A stretch of 64,000 bases of DNA from the NCBI RefSeq assembly GCF_015751965.1, contig NZ_JADOVH010000002.1:248001-312000 (forward strand), in the 5' to 3' direction. The number at the start of each line of letters is the position of its first letter. The first letter of the stretch is position 1. The position numbers were made by a program, and so were the translations under genes. Shown piece after piece: positions 15,869 through 24,637 of the stretch. Under the pieces are notes generated by a model. The model saw nothing but the letters and a program-made list of their open reading frames with translations. It ran no database searches and was not told the origin of the DNA. The stretch is from Frigoribacterium sp. CG_9.8. Lineage in GTDB: Bacteria > Actinomycetota > Actinomycetes > Actinomycetales > Microbacteriaceae.

Positions 15869-16454
15869 GGACTGCTCCCTGCGTATCGGTATTGGTGGTG
15901 GTGGATGCTTTGGGATTTGCTTCCTCGGACAGCGCGACGGCCATTTTTTTCAGGCCGTCGCTGAGGTAGCGTTTCACCGCGCCGGAGGAGATTCCGAGCC
16001 ACGTGGCGATGTCGTCGACCTTAAAGTCTTCGTAGTAGCGCAAGACGATGCAGGCTCGCTCGCGCGGGGTGAGTTTTGCAAGCTCGGCCGTGAGGTCGAG
16101 ACGACTGTCGGTGGCGGGAGCTGTCGACTCCTGAATGTCCGGTACTGCAGCCAAGTGGACGATCCGCCTCCAGCGGGTCGTTCGGCGCCCCCCGTCGAGC
16201 CAGGCGTTGAGAATGGCGCGGCGCACATATGCTTCGGCGCTGACGACGGTAAAGCCATTGCGAAGCCGGCCAAAGGTTTTCACCAGGGCATCCTGAACCA
16301 GGTCGGCTGCGTCATCCGCACTGCCGCTGATCAGCCAGGCGTACCGGGTCAGTGCATCGCCGCGTTCGGCAACCAGCGTCTCAACGACTGATCGCCAATC
16401 GCCTGATTGCCAGCCGCTGCCAGCTGTGTCGTGCTGTGGTGCTGTCCCGGGCAT
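15852..16454 (-). CDS. ECF-type RNA polymerase sigma factor (SigE/Sig70 family)
   Basis: A 200-residue two-domain sigma factor. Region 2 spans about residues 28-95 with SADDAADLVQDALVKTFGR and the -10 recognition helix VRRAILNAWLDGGRR. Region 4 spans residues 120-170 with LTPRERACIVLRYYEDFKVDDIA and WLGISSGAVKRYLSDGL. I chose the ATG at 16454, preceded by GAGGGG, rather than the start 75 codons upstream, which lies in pckG-proximal non-coding sequence. The short C-terminal extension overlaps the membrane-protein gene, giving translational coupling. Confidence 0.9.
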   Translation of the reverse strand: MPGTAPQHDTAGSGWQSGDWRSVVETLVAERGDALTRYAWLISGSADDAADLVQDALVKTFGRLRNGFTVVSAEAYVRRAILNAWLDGGRRTTRWRRIVHLAAVPDIQESTAPATDSRLDLTAELAKLTPRERACIVLRYYEDFKVDDIATWLGISSGAVKRYLSDGLKKMAVALSEEANPKASTTTNTDTQGAVHVRRI

Positions 16455-16555
16455 CCGGTTCCCCTCGCGCGCCTCTGAAAAAGAGTGTCTACCTTCTGAG
16501 ACGCACGAGGGGGATAAAACGTTGTACTGGGGTCCACTTTTATTTCTGCGAGCGA

Positions 16556-18415
16556 TCAGTTCTCGATGGACAGCTTGAGTCGACGGCGGATGTCGGTGAG
16601 CTGGGCCGTGAGGCTCGCGGGTAAGCGGTCGCCGAAGGTCGCAAAGAACTGTTCGGTCGCATCGAGCTCGGCGAACCATGCGTCCGGGTCCACGTCAAAG
16701 AGTTGGGTGAGGTCGCGGTGAGTGACATTGATTCCGTCGACGTTGAGTCCGCCGTCGACTGGCTTCCAGCCCAGCGGTGTGTCCAGTGCCGCAGCTCGCC
16801 CATCGACCCGGTCGAGAATCCATTCGAGCACCCGGGAGTTCTCCGCAAAACCGGGCCAGAGGAATGATCCGTCCGCCCCCTTGCGGAACCAGTTCACCTG
16901 GAAGATCTTCGGGGCCTGAGTGCCGAGCGTCTCGCCGATCTCCAGCCAGTGCGACCAGTAGTCCGCCATGTTGTAACCGCAGAACGGCATCATGGCAAAG
17001 GGGTCGCGTCTCAGTTCGCCGACGGTGCCTTCCGCGGCTGCGGTGCGCTCTGACGAGACCGTCGCCCCGACGAAAACTCCGTGCTCCCAGCCACGAGCTT
17101 CGGTCACCAGCGGCACATTCGTCGCACGACGTCCACCGAAGATGATCGCGTCGATCACCACGCCCTCCGGATCCTGCCAGTCATCGGCGATGGCTGGGCA
17201 CTGGGCGGCAGCAACGGTGAACCGGGAATTCGGGTGGGCGGCTGTGGATCCGGATGTCGAACTCCAGGCGTTTCCCTGCCAGTCGGTCAGATTGTCGGGG
17301 GCCTTCTCGCTCAGCCCCTCCCACCACACATCGCCGTCTTCGCGCAGGGCAACATTGGTGAAAATGGTGTTGCCCCAGAGGGTGTCGATGGCGGTCGCAT
17401 TGGTGGAGCGCCCGGTGCCGGGAGCGACGCCGAAGAAACCGGCCTCTGGATTGATCGCGCGGAGGCGGCCGTCAGGACCGGGACGCAGCCAGGCGATGTC
17501 GTCCCCGATGGTTTCCACCTTCCAGCCGGGGATGGAGGGTCTCAGCATGGCGAGGTTGGTCTTGCCGCAGGCAGACGGGAACGCGGCTGCGATGTGGAAC
17601 ACCTTGCCGCGCGTATTGGTGATTTTGAGGATCAGCATGTGCTCGGCAAGCCACCCCTCGTCGCGGGCGAGCACCGAGGCGATGCGCAGGGCAAAGGACT
17701 TCTTCGCAAGGAGCGCGTTTCCGCCGTATGCCGATCCGTACGACCAGATCTCGCGGGTCTCCGGAAAGTGCGAAATGTACTTCGTTTCGTTGCATGGCCA
17801 CGGCACGTCCTTCGCGCCATTCACCAGCGGGGCACCGACGCTGTGTACAGCGGGAACCCACTCGGTGTCGGGGCCGATGAGGGAAAGAGCGTCGGCTCCC
17901 ATGCGAGTCATGATGCGGGTGCTGACCACCACATAGGGAGAGTCGGTGACCTGCACGCCGAGTTTGGCGAGGGGGCTTCCGAGCGGTCCCATCGAAAAGG
18001 GCACGACGTACATCGTGCGACCGCGCATACTCCCGGCGAACAGCGTTGAGAGAGTGCCGCGCATTTCGGCCGGTTCGCGCCAGTTATTGGTGGGGCCGGC
18101 GGCGTCCTCGGATTCGGAGCAGATAAAAGTGCGGGCCTCGACCCGCGCGACGTCGCTCGGATCGCTCCGGGCGAGGAAACTGTTGGGGCGGTGCTCGGCG
18201 TTAAGGCGCAACAACGTACCGGAGTCGACCATCATGCGGGTCAACCTGTCGTTCTCAGCGAGAGAACCGTCGCACCAGACGACCGCGTCTGGAGTAGTGA
18301 GGGAGGCGATTGATGCGACCCACGCGACGATGTGCGGGTCGGCGTTCTTCGGCGCGGTGCCCGCGGCATCCGGGGTGCTCGAGCTGTTAGTCAGTCGTGC
18401 TGATGTGATGGTCAT
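16556..18415 (-). CDS. pckG: Phosphoenolpyruvate carboxykinase (GTP)
   Basis: A 619-residue GTP-dependent PEPCK that converts oxaloacetate and GTP to phosphoenolpyruvate, CO2 and GDP, the first committed gluconeogenic step. The kinase P-loop region [13 protein letters not shown], the nearby IGDDIAWLR metal site, TFICSESED and the RRATNVPLV block are all intact. The ATG at 18415 starts the family N-terminus. A GTG at 18478 would add 21 residues encoded by a 19-base tandem repeat and is less likely. It is divergent from a RamB-like regulator, which fits control by acetate or gluconeogenic carbon. Confidence 0.95.
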   Translation of the reverse strand: MTITSARLTNSSSTPDAAGTAPKNADPHIVAWVASIASLTTPDAVVWCDGSLAENDRLTRMMVDSGTLLRLNAEHRPNSFLARSDPSDVARVEARTFICSESEDAAGPTNNWREPAEMRGTLSTLFAGSMRGRTMYVVPFSMGPLGSPLAKLGVQVTDSPYVVVSTRIMTRMGADALSLIGPDTEWVPAVHSVGAPLVNGAKDVPWPCNETKYISHFPETREIWSYGSAYGGNALLAKKSFALRIASVLARDEGWLAEHMLILKITNTRGKVFHIAAAFPSACGKTNLAMLRPSIPGWKVETIGDDIAWLRPGPDGRLRAINPEAGFFGVAPGTGRSTNATAIDTLWGNTIFTNVALREDGDVWWEGLSEKAPDNLTDWQGNAWSSTSGSTAAHPNSRFTVAAAQCPAIADDWQDPEGVVIDAIIFGGRRATNVPLVTEARGWEHGVFVGATVSSERTAAAEGTVGELRRDPFAMMPFCGYNMADYWSHWLEIGETLGTQAPKIFQVNWFRKGADGSFLWPGFAENSRVLEWILDRVDGRAAALDTPLGWKPVDGGLNVDGINVTHRDLTQLFDVDPDAWFAELDATEQFFATFGDRLPASLTAQLTDIRRRLKLSIEN

Positions 18416-18424
18416 GTCGCGTCC

Positions 18425-18477
18425 GTTTCGTCTGGATCCGGATGGTTCGTCTGGATCTGGATAGTTCGTCTGGATCA
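18425..18477. repeat. 19-bp tandem repeat upstream of pckG
   Basis: CGTCTGGATC(C/T)GGAT(G/A)GTT begins at 18429 and 18448, and a partial third copy begins at 18467. The array lies 10-60 bases upstream of the pckG ATG and could hold repeated regulator contacts or be simple slippage DNA. No ribosome binding site is evident between it and the ATG. Confidence 0.8.
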
Positions 18478-18557
18478 CACTGATGCGTGCCGTAATTTCT
18501 GGCTCCCCTCAAGATTGCGCGACTTTCTGCATGATTTCCAGGAAACCGACTGGTAAA

Positions 18558-18578
18558 AATAGTGATTCTTTCACTATT
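18558..18578. promoter_or_regulatory. Putative autoregulatory operator of the XRE regulator
   Basis: AATAGTGA-TTCTT-TCACTATT is a perfect 8-base inverted repeat with a 5-base spacer, ending 9 bases before the regulator ATG. It lies in an AT-rich stretch of the divergent pckG/regulator interval. Protein binding is inferred from symmetry and position. Confidence 0.65.
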
Positions 18579-18587
18579 GTCAAATGT

Positions 18588-20018
18588 ATGACCGATCTCG
18601 CGACGCTGGGCCAGCGCATCCGACATTCTCGCAACGAGGCCGGGCTCACCCTCGACCAACTCGGGGAGCGGGTCGGCATTGCCGGCAGCCAGCTTTCCCT
18701 GATGGAGAACGGGAGACGCGAACCCCGGCTCTCCCTGCTGCAGGGGATCGCGGCCACCATTGGTATCCCGGTGTCGCAGTTGCTCGATGACACACCTCCC
18801 ACTGCGCGTGCGGCCCTCGAAATCGAACTTGACCGGATGCAGAAGGCCGCCGTCTACCAGGGGCTCGGGCTTCCGGCGATCCGTCCGTCGCGTGCGATGC
18901 CCGAGGAGACCCTCGAGTCGCTCGTCGGGCTGCACCGCGAACTCGCCCGTCGGGCACGGGAGGCGATTGCGACTCCAGAGGAGGCCCGACGCGCCAACAC
19001 CGAGCTGCGTCAGCACATGCGCACCCAAGACAACTATCTGCCCGCGATCGAGGACCTCGCCGAGGAGGCGGTGCGAGGCGTCGGCTACGTCGGGGGAGCC
19101 CTCACACACCGGGCCGTGAACCTGATGGCGAAGAAGCTCGGCTTCGAGTTGATCTTTGTTCATGATCTTCCCCACTCGACCCGATCGGTCATCGACCTCG
19201 CGAACGGGCGAATTTACCTGCCGCCCGCATCGATCCCGGGTGGTCATGGTCTGCGCTCGATGGCGCTCCAGGCGATCGCACACCGCCTGCTCGAGCACAC
19301 GCAACCGGAGAGCTACGCGGAGTTCCTGCACCAGCGGTTGGAGATCAATTATTTTGCTGCGGCCTGTCTCATGCCCCTCACACAGTCGGTGGAGTTCCTC
19401 AACCGGTCGAAGGCGGAGCGCAACCTCGCAGTCGAGGATTTTCGTGATGCCTTCGGCGTCACTCATGAGGCGGCGGCCCTGCGGTTCACCAACCTGGCAA
19501 CCAAGCACCTCGGCATGCCCGTGCACTTCCTGCGGGTGGGCGAAGATGGCGCGCTTTACAAGGGCTATGAGAACGATGGAGTCCAACTGCCGACGGATGT
19601 CACCGGCTCAACCGAGGGTCAACTGGTCTGCCGCCAGTGGAGCGCCCGCACCGCGTTTTGGCGGCCAAACCGCACGAACGAGTTCTACCAGTACACCGAC
19701 ACTCCGACCGGAACCTACTGGTGCTCGACCCAGACCGGTACCTCAAGCAACGAAGAGTTCTCCATCACTGTCGGTGTGCCATTCGCCGATGCAAAGTGGT
19801 TTCGCGGGCGCGATACGCCCAATCGGGTGACCTCGCGCTGCCCCGATGCGAGCTGCTGTCGTCGACCCGACACCGAGCTGTCGAAGCGCTGGGCGCACAA
19901 GGCCTGGCCGAGTGCAAAACTGCACGCGCACATCCTCGCTCCGCTGCCGTCGGGTACCTTCCCCGGCGTGGATGACACGGAGCTCTACGTTTTCCTCGAG
20001 GCGCATTCGGGGGAGTGA
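18588..20018 (+). CDS. RamB-like transcriptional regulator (XRE HTH + ImmA/IrrE + DUF2083)
   Basis: A 476-residue regulator. The N-terminal Cro/C1 helix-turn-helix covers residues 7-62 (LTLDQLGERVGIAGSQLSLMENG). A helical linker follows, then an IrrE/ImmA-type domain around residues 165-275 whose HExxH-like position reads AIAHRLLEH, so it is probably not catalytic. The C-terminal third carries many Trp/Cys residues (RCPDASCCRRP), matching the short-chain fatty acyl regulator family. RamB, the founding member, controls acetate and glyoxylate-cycle genes in Corynebacterium. Location opposite pckG supports a similar central-carbon role. The ATG at 18588 begins the HTH domain. Confidence 0.85.
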   Translation: MTDLATLGQRIRHSRNEAGLTLDQLGERVGIAGSQLSLMENGRREPRLSLLQGIAATIGIPVSQLLDDTPPTARAALEIELDRMQKAAVYQGLGLPAIRPSRAMPEETLESLVGLHRELARRAREAIATPEEARRANTELRQHMRTQDNYLPAIEDLAEEAVRGVGYVGGALTHRAVNLMAKKLGFELIFVHDLPHSTRSVIDLANGRIYLPPASIPGGHGLRSMALQAIAHRLLEHTQPESYAEFLHQRLEINYFAAACLMPLTQSVEFLNRSKAERNLAVEDFRDAFGVTHEAAALRFTNLATKHLGMPVHFLRVGEDGALYKGYENDGVQLPTDVTGSTEGQLVCRQWSARTAFWRPNRTNEFYQYTDTPTGTYWCSTQTGTSSNEEFSITVGVPFADAKWFRGRDTPNRVTSRCPDASCCRRPDTELSKRWAHKAWPSAKLHAHILAPLPSGTFPGVDDTELYVFLEAHSGE

Positions 20019-20052
20019 TACGCCCCGAGGCATCCGACCCGTCAGCTGTCAG

Positions 20053-20101
20053 GGGTCAACTTCGCATGTTTGTGGGGAGTGTCTACCTGCGAAGTTGACC
20101 C
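20053..20101. terminator. Palindrome between convergent genes (possible bidirectional terminator)
   Basis: GGGTCAACTTCGCA (20053-20066) and its exact reverse complement (20088-20101) flank a 21-base loop. The element sits in the 84-base gap between two convergent genes. The stem is strong but there is no U-tract, so termination would have to be non-canonical. It could equally be a dispersed palindromic repeat. Confidence 0.5.
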
Positions 20102-20102
20102 G

Positions 20103-21209
20103 TCACAGGGGAGCGGATGCGGCGGCAGCCGCGGCAGCACGCAGCCATCGAATGGGATCAGCCATCGCGGCATCCGCTGAGCCTGCGAGATCCGCGAGAC
20201 TCGTGGCGCTCACGGGCCTACCATCGGACCCGAGGGGCATCTGAGCCAGCTGGCCAGCGATGACGGTGACCGGCACACAATGCTTGCCCGCGAGATCGAT
20301 GAGTGTGCCGACGATCTTGCCTGTGCGCGATGTCGCGTCGAAGCGTCCCTCGCCGGTGATGACCAGATCCGCTCGGGCGACCGCCGCCTCTACGCCCGTG
20401 AGGGCGCTGAGGTAGTCGGCACCGGGTTGGATAAGTGCGCCCCAGGCGGCAACGAATCCGTAGCCTGCGCCCCCGGCCGCTCCCATCCCCGGCAGGCTCA
20501 CCTCGCCACCGAGCAGTGCAGCGAACCGGGTGAGACTGGTGTCGAGAAGCGTTATATCGGCGGGTGTTGCGCCCTTCTGCGGCCCGAAGACCGCCGCGGC
20601 TCCGGTCGAGCCGAGCAGGGGGGCAGCGACATCCGTCAGCAGGGTGACCCCACCAGACGGTGGTGCGATGAGCTGCGATCGGTCGAGGTACCTGAGTTCT
20701 CCGAGAGCACCACCGCCCGCAGTGAGGCTGGCGTTTCCGCGCAGACCGAGGGCGGCGAGCGCACCGGCCGCGCCATCGGTCGACGCGGATCCGCCAAGCC
20801 CAATCACCAGCCTGGATGCTCCTGCGATCAGCGCGTGGCGGATCACCTCCCCGAGTCCCACGGTCGATGCTCCAAGCGGATCCAGACGTGCTGCGAGCGG
20901 GAGACCGCACATCTGGGCAAGCTCAACCACCGCCGTGCCATCCGGCAGCACGAGCCAGGCGCCGGGTGTCGGGGTGCCATCCGGACCGGTCACGGACCCG
21001 GCAGCACGCCTCACTGATCCAGCTACAGCCGCCTCGATCGCATCGAGAGTGCCCTCGCCGCCGTCCGCCTGGGGAATAAGCGTAAGCACATCGTGCGGCC
21101 GCACCGATGACCAACCGGCCGCGATTGCTTCGGCGACTCGATACGCCGGGAGTGAGCCCTTGAACGAGTCGGGTGCGATCACAATCTGCAGGGGAACGCT
21201 CACACGCAC
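20103..21209 (-). CDS. Glycerate kinase
   Basis: A 368-residue GarK/GlxK-type glycerate 2-kinase, phosphorylating D-glycerate to 2-phosphoglycerate. The N-terminal IAPDSFKGSLPA, PQADGGEGTLDA, the VIGLGGSASTDGAAG segment and C-terminal ITGEGRFDATSRTGK are family signatures. The start is probably the GTG at 21209, though a GTG two codons later is possible; neither has an obvious ribosome site. With pckG upstream in the same orientation it would deliver carbon to lower glycolysis/gluconeogenesis. No glyoxylate carboligase or tartronate reductase gene is present here. Confidence 0.9.
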   Translation of the reverse strand: MRVSVPLQIVIAPDSFKGSLPAYRVAEAIAAGWSSVRPHDVLTLIPQADGGEGTLDAIEAAVAGSVRRAAGSVTGPDGTPTPGAWLVLPDGTAVVELAQMCGLPLAARLDPLGASTVGLGEVIRHALIAGASRLVIGLGGSASTDGAAGALAALGLRGNASLTAGGGALGELRYLDRSQLIAPPSGGVTLLTDVAAPLLGSTGAAAVFGPQKGATPADITLLDTSLTRFAALLGGEVSLPGMGAAGGAGYGFVAAWGALIQPGADYLSALTGVEAAVARADLVITGEGRFDATSRTGKIVGTLIDLAGKHCVPVTVIAGQLAQMPLGSDGRPVSATSLADLAGSADAAMADPIRWLRAAAAAAASAPL

Positions 21210-21263
21210 ACCCCGATGCTCACGGGTGCACCGGGCTGTCGCACCCGGCAGTGCAGCCAGCCG

Positions 21264-22535
21264 CTAACGGTGCGCCCCACAGCGACGAACGGCCAGCAGG
21301 GTCAACGACCGCGCTACCGCGAAGAGCTCCGTCAACTCCACTTGCTCGCGAGGAGCATGTGCAAAGTTGACGTCTCCCGGACCATAGTGAAGGGTCGGGA
21401 TGCCCCCGATTCCCGAATACAGTCGCAGGTCGCTTCCATAGGGAGCAGCCGTGCGCTCGGGTACCGGACCACCGCGAAGACTCGTTATCGCATCCGATAT
21501 CTCGTCGATGAAGGCGTGATCGTCATCGATGCGCCCGCTCGCGAATTGGCCACCGGGCCAGGTGACCGTCGCCGGATGATCCCGAAGCCACGGATCCGCC
21601 GCGCAGGCGTTCGCGATCGCCCGCTCGAAGCTTGCCCGGGCATCCGCTGGTTCCTCGTCGATGATCACACCGAGGCGTCCCTCCGCGACGAGCAGGTCGG
21701 GAACACTCGAGGCCCAATCGCCGGCCCTGATACGCCCGATGGAGATCGGATAGGGCAGTGCCGTCGTGAGGAACCGCGGATCCGGCCGGGTATTTCGGTC
21801 CGCCTCCAGCGCGGCGATCGCCCGGTTCAACGGCAGGAACGCGTCGAAGGCGCTCAGTCCCTGCAACCGGGTGCTGCCGTGTGCTGCCAACCCCGGAACC
21901 GAGATCGCAAACGTGAGGGCTCCGGCGCAGGCCGTGACGATGCGATTGCTCGTCGGTTCGGTGATCACAGCGACCTCGCCACCGTGACCCCGCACCATGG
22001 TGCCGAACGCGCCGAGTCCACCGTCTTCTTCGCTGATGACCGAATGGATAGCCAACGGACGTTCGAGGACCACACCGGATGCCCGGATCGCCTGTATCAC
22101 CGCCAGATTCGCGACGACGCCCGCCTTCATGTCGCACGCCCCGCGCCCGTGAACTGCGCCTGCCCGAATCACTCCGCTGAACGGATCGCCGTCGTGCCAC
22201 CGCTCGACATCACCGGTCGGAACCACATCGACATGCCCCTGCAACACCAGCGCGGGGTACCCGGGGCCCGTCATCCCGACCACTCCGTAGCCTTCACTTC
22301 GGCCGGTCTCTTCGCCGGGAAACCGGTGGTCGGCTCGCAGCGCAGCCAGGTCGAACTTCCAGGTGTCGACGTCGAGGCCGGCGGCATCCAGCATCTTCGC
22401 GTGGGCGTGCTGCAAGTCGGACTCGGCATCCGTCCCGGTCACACTCGGCACCCGAATGACGGCGACGAGACTCTCGACGAGCTGTTGTTCGTCGATGTGC
22501 TCGAGTACGTGGTGTTCCAGGTCTGAGAGGGGCAT
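21264..22535 (-). CDS. M20-family metallopeptidase (ArgE/DapE/ACY1 type)
   Basis: A 423-residue zinc-dependent amidohydrolase/peptidase. Metal ligands are visible in LQGHVDVVP (His, then catalytic Asp two residues on), GRGACDMKAG (bridging Asp) and ISEEDGG (general base Glu-Glu), with a final HYGPGDVNFAHAPREQV. Members deacetylate or hydrolyse N-acyl amino acids and dipeptides. The exact substrate is unknown. I used the ATG at 22535. A 35-codon upstream extension is of intergenic character. The interval to glycerate kinase is 54 bases. Confidence 0.87.
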   Translation of the reverse strand: MPLSDLEHHVLEHIDEQQLVESLVAVIRVPSVTGTDAESDLQHAHAKMLDAAGLDVDTWKFDLAALRADHRFPGEETGRSEGYGVVGMTGPGYPALVLQGHVDVVPTGDVERWHDGDPFSGVIRAGAVHGRGACDMKAGVVANLAVIQAIRASGVVLERPLAIHSVISEEDGGLGAFGTMVRGHGGEVAVITEPTSNRIVTACAGALTFAISVPGLAAHGSTRLQGLSAFDAFLPLNRAIAALEADRNTRPDPRFLTTALPYPISIGRIRAGDWASSVPDLLVAEGRLGVIIDEEPADARASFERAIANACAADPWLRDHPATVTWPGGQFASGRIDDDHAFIDEISDAITSLRGGPVPERTAAPYGSDLRLYSGIGGIPTLHYGPGDVNFAHAPREQVELTELFAVARSLTLLAVRRCGAHR

Positions 22536-22963
22536 GACCTCACTGTGGCACGTTCGGGTCGCGGATGACGTCGCCCGGCCTGTCACGCGAGGGTGCACGC
22601 CCGCTCTCCACCCCAGTCCCGTGTGTTGCTTCGTCAGCATTGTTTGACGCGGAAATCACGCGAGCGCAACAGACCGAAGCGTGTGGAATTGACTGCGGCA
22701 CACCCGCTCGAATAGGGCTGGCTGCGACACAGGGCACACCTCGGCGGCACGGGCAAAGTGACGCTCGTGAGAGGGGATGACCAGCTACTCGAATTGGCGA
22801 TACGACATCACATTGGTCCACCCCACCAGCCGCAGGTGCGCCATCCGCGTGCCAATGCCGCACCGCGCAGCGCGCCGCTAGAGTCTAAGAACGACCAGCG
22901 ATGCAGCTGCCCAGCGTTTAGTGCGCGGTTGCGCCGATCGCATGACGGAGGACACGCATCCTG
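22536..22963. other. Gene-free divergent interval
   Basis: About 430 bases separate the M20 peptidase and OFA transporter starts. I see no convincing gene, RNA or repeat. A 68-codon frame at 22758-22964 lacks a ribosome site and any recognisable feature. Promoters for both flanking genes must lie here but none is clear. Confidence 0.6.
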
Positions 22964-24340
22964 ATGAGCCTGCTAGACCGAGATCGTTCCATCGCCCGCC
23001 CGGGGTTCAACCGCTGGTTGATTCCGCCGGCCGCTCTGGCGGTTCACCTCTGTATCGGCCAGGTCTATGCGACCAGCGTCTACAAAACCGCACTGGTCGC
23101 GCATTTTCAGGTCAGCCTGGTGCAGATCGGATTGATTTTCTCGATCGCCATCGTGATGCTGGGGTTATCGGCCGCCATCATGGGCACCTGGGTAGATACC
23201 AACGGTCCACGCAAGGCCATGTTTGTCTCGGCACTGTTCTGGTCGGGAGGGTTCGTGCTCGGCGCGGTGGGTATCTTCAGCAATCAGCTCTGGTTGGTCT
23301 ATCTCGGCTATGGATTCGTCGGTGGTATTGGACTTGGCATCGGCTATATCTCCCCGGTTTCCACCTTGATCAAATGGTTCCCGGATCGCCCGGGCATGGC
23401 GACCGGAATGGCCATCATGGGCTTCGGCGGTGGCGCCCTCATCGCGAGCCCCGTTTCCACCGCGCTCTTAAGTTTTTACGACCCGGCATCCGGCAGCGAC
23501 GGCTGGGTTGCCAGCGGTGACTCCGTCGGCAAGCTCTTCCTCACCCTTGCGGTGGTTTATTTGGCGTATATGATGTTCGGAGCCTTCACTATCAGGGTTC
23601 CTGCCGCCGATTGGAAGCCGGCCGGTTTTGATCCGACGGAGATTACTGCAAGAGTTTTGGTCAGCAACAACCATGTGTCGGCCAGGAATGCCATTAAGAC
23701 TCGCCAATTTTGGTTGGTGTGGGTCGTGCTCTTCTGCAACGTCACCGCGGGAATCGGCATTCTCGAGCAGGCCGCCCCCATGATTCAGGACTTCTTCCGC
23801 CAGCCCGGCGGTACTTCCCTCGTCACAGCCGTCGTCGCCGGTGGCTTTGTCGGGCTGCTGTCGATCGCCAACATGGGCGGCCGGTTCGTCTGGTCGGCTA
23901 CGTCAGACTTCATCGGGCGCAAAAATGTCTACGTAATTTATCTGGGTATCGGCGGCGTGCTGTACGCCGTTTTGGCACTCCTGGGTGCGACCACGACGAC
24001 CCTGTTCGTCGTCCTCGCCTTCGTCATCATCTCGTTCTACGGCGGCGGGTTCTCCACCGTTCCGGCATACCTGCGAGATCTGTTCGGCACGTTCCAGGTC
24101 GGCGCTATCCACGGTCGCTTACTGACGGCCTGGTCCGCTGCTGGGATTGCCGGCCCGCTCATCGTGAATTCGCTCCTGGATGCCCAGGGTGCGCCCGGTG
24201 ATCTGACGGCGGCCGCGTACCAGCCCGCACTGATCACCATGGTCGGTCTGCTGCTGATCGGCTTCATCGCCAACCTGCTGGTGCGCCCGGTCAACGCGTC
24301 ATTTCACGAACCCACCCCGGAGCCCGTGTCCGCCCGCTAG
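22964..24340 (+). CDS. OFA-family MFS transporter (oxalate/formate antiporter-like)
   Basis: A 458-residue major facilitator with 12 predicted transmembrane helices. It has the OFA-family start IPPAALAVHLCIGQVYATSVYK, the GFGGGALIASP segment and the loop MGGRFVWSATSDFIGRKNVY between helices 8 and 9. OFA proteins exchange small carboxylates such as oxalate, formate, lactate or pyruvate. The substrate is undetermined. GGAG lies 11-13 bases before the ATG. A 33-codon gene follows 32 bases downstream, which strongly suggests a two-component transporter. Confidence 0.9.
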   Translation: MSLLDRDRSIARPGFNRWLIPPAALAVHLCIGQVYATSVYKTALVAHFQVSLVQIGLIFSIAIVMLGLSAAIMGTWVDTNGPRKAMFVSALFWSGGFVLGAVGIFSNQLWLVYLGYGFVGGIGLGIGYISPVSTLIKWFPDRPGMATGMAIMGFGGGALIASPVSTALLSFYDPASGSDGWVASGDSVGKLFLTLAVVYLAYMMFGAFTIRVPAADWKPAGFDPTEITARVLVSNNHVSARNAIKTRQFWLVWVVLFCNVTAGIGILEQAAPMIQDFFRQPGGTSLVTAVVAGGFVGLLSIANMGGRFVWSATSDFIGRKNVYVIYLGIGGVLYAVLALLGATTTTLFVVLAFVIISFYGGGFSTVPAYLRDLFGTFQVGAIHGRLLTAWSAAGIAGPLIVNSLLDAQGAPGDLTAAAYQPALITMVGLLLIGFIANLLVRPVNASFHEPTPEPVSAR

Positions 24341-24372
24341 ACCACGTTCGCACAATCTATTGGAGTCTTGGT

Positions 24373-24474
24373 ATGAAGAGCATCAAGCTGGTCCTCGTCT
24401 GGGCACTCGTTGGAATTCCACTCGTCTACGCTGTCAGCCAAACGGTGGTTAAGGTGACAGCGTTATTCGGGTGA
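24373..24474 (+). CDS. MFS transporter small subunit-like protein (33 residues)
   Basis: ATG at 24373 with GGAG 7 bases upstream opens a 33-codon frame ending TGA at 24474. The peptide begins MKSIKLVLVWALVGIPLVYA and is a single hydrophobic transmembrane helix with a positively charged N-terminus. Tiny genes of this type directly follow OFA-family transporters in other bacteria and are annotated as MFS transporter small subunits. It is probably co-transcribed with the preceding gene and assembles with it in the membrane. The association is known; the mechanism is not. Confidence 0.8.
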   Translation: MKSIKLVLVWALVGIPLVYAVSQTVVKVTALFG

Positions 24475-24494
24475 GATGCGTTGGCACGTGAGGA

Positions 24495-24569
24495 TGGTGC
24501 CCCCAGGCAGATTCGAACTGCCGCCCCTGCCTCCGGAGGGCAGTGCTCTATCCCCTGAGCTATGGGGGC
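24495..24569 (-). tRNA. tRNA-Arg (anticodon CCG)
   Basis: Reverse-strand cloverleaf. The acceptor stem is GCCCCCA/TGGGGGC, the D-arm GCTC...GAGC, the anticodon stem CTGCC/GGCAG with loop CTCCGGA (anticodon CCG, reading CGG), and the T-arm loop TTCGAAT with stem GCAG/CTGC. The 3' CCA is encoded. All stems pair. It lies 2.7 kb from argS, whose product would charge it. Confidence 0.95.
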
Positions 24570-24637
24570 TCAAGTGCAGTCCTACGTTACCAGCCCGCTG
24601 CCAGCCGCACTGTCGGGGCGAAACGTAGGCTAACATC

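Noticed and set aside
18588-20018. IrrE/ImmA-like domain considered as an active metallopeptidase
   Set aside because: The expected HExxH reads AIAHRLLEH without the Glu after the first His, so zinc catalysis is unlikely.
22758-22964. 68-codon forward frame before the OFA transporter
   Set aside because: No ribosome site, no motif, unusual composition; more likely leader DNA.
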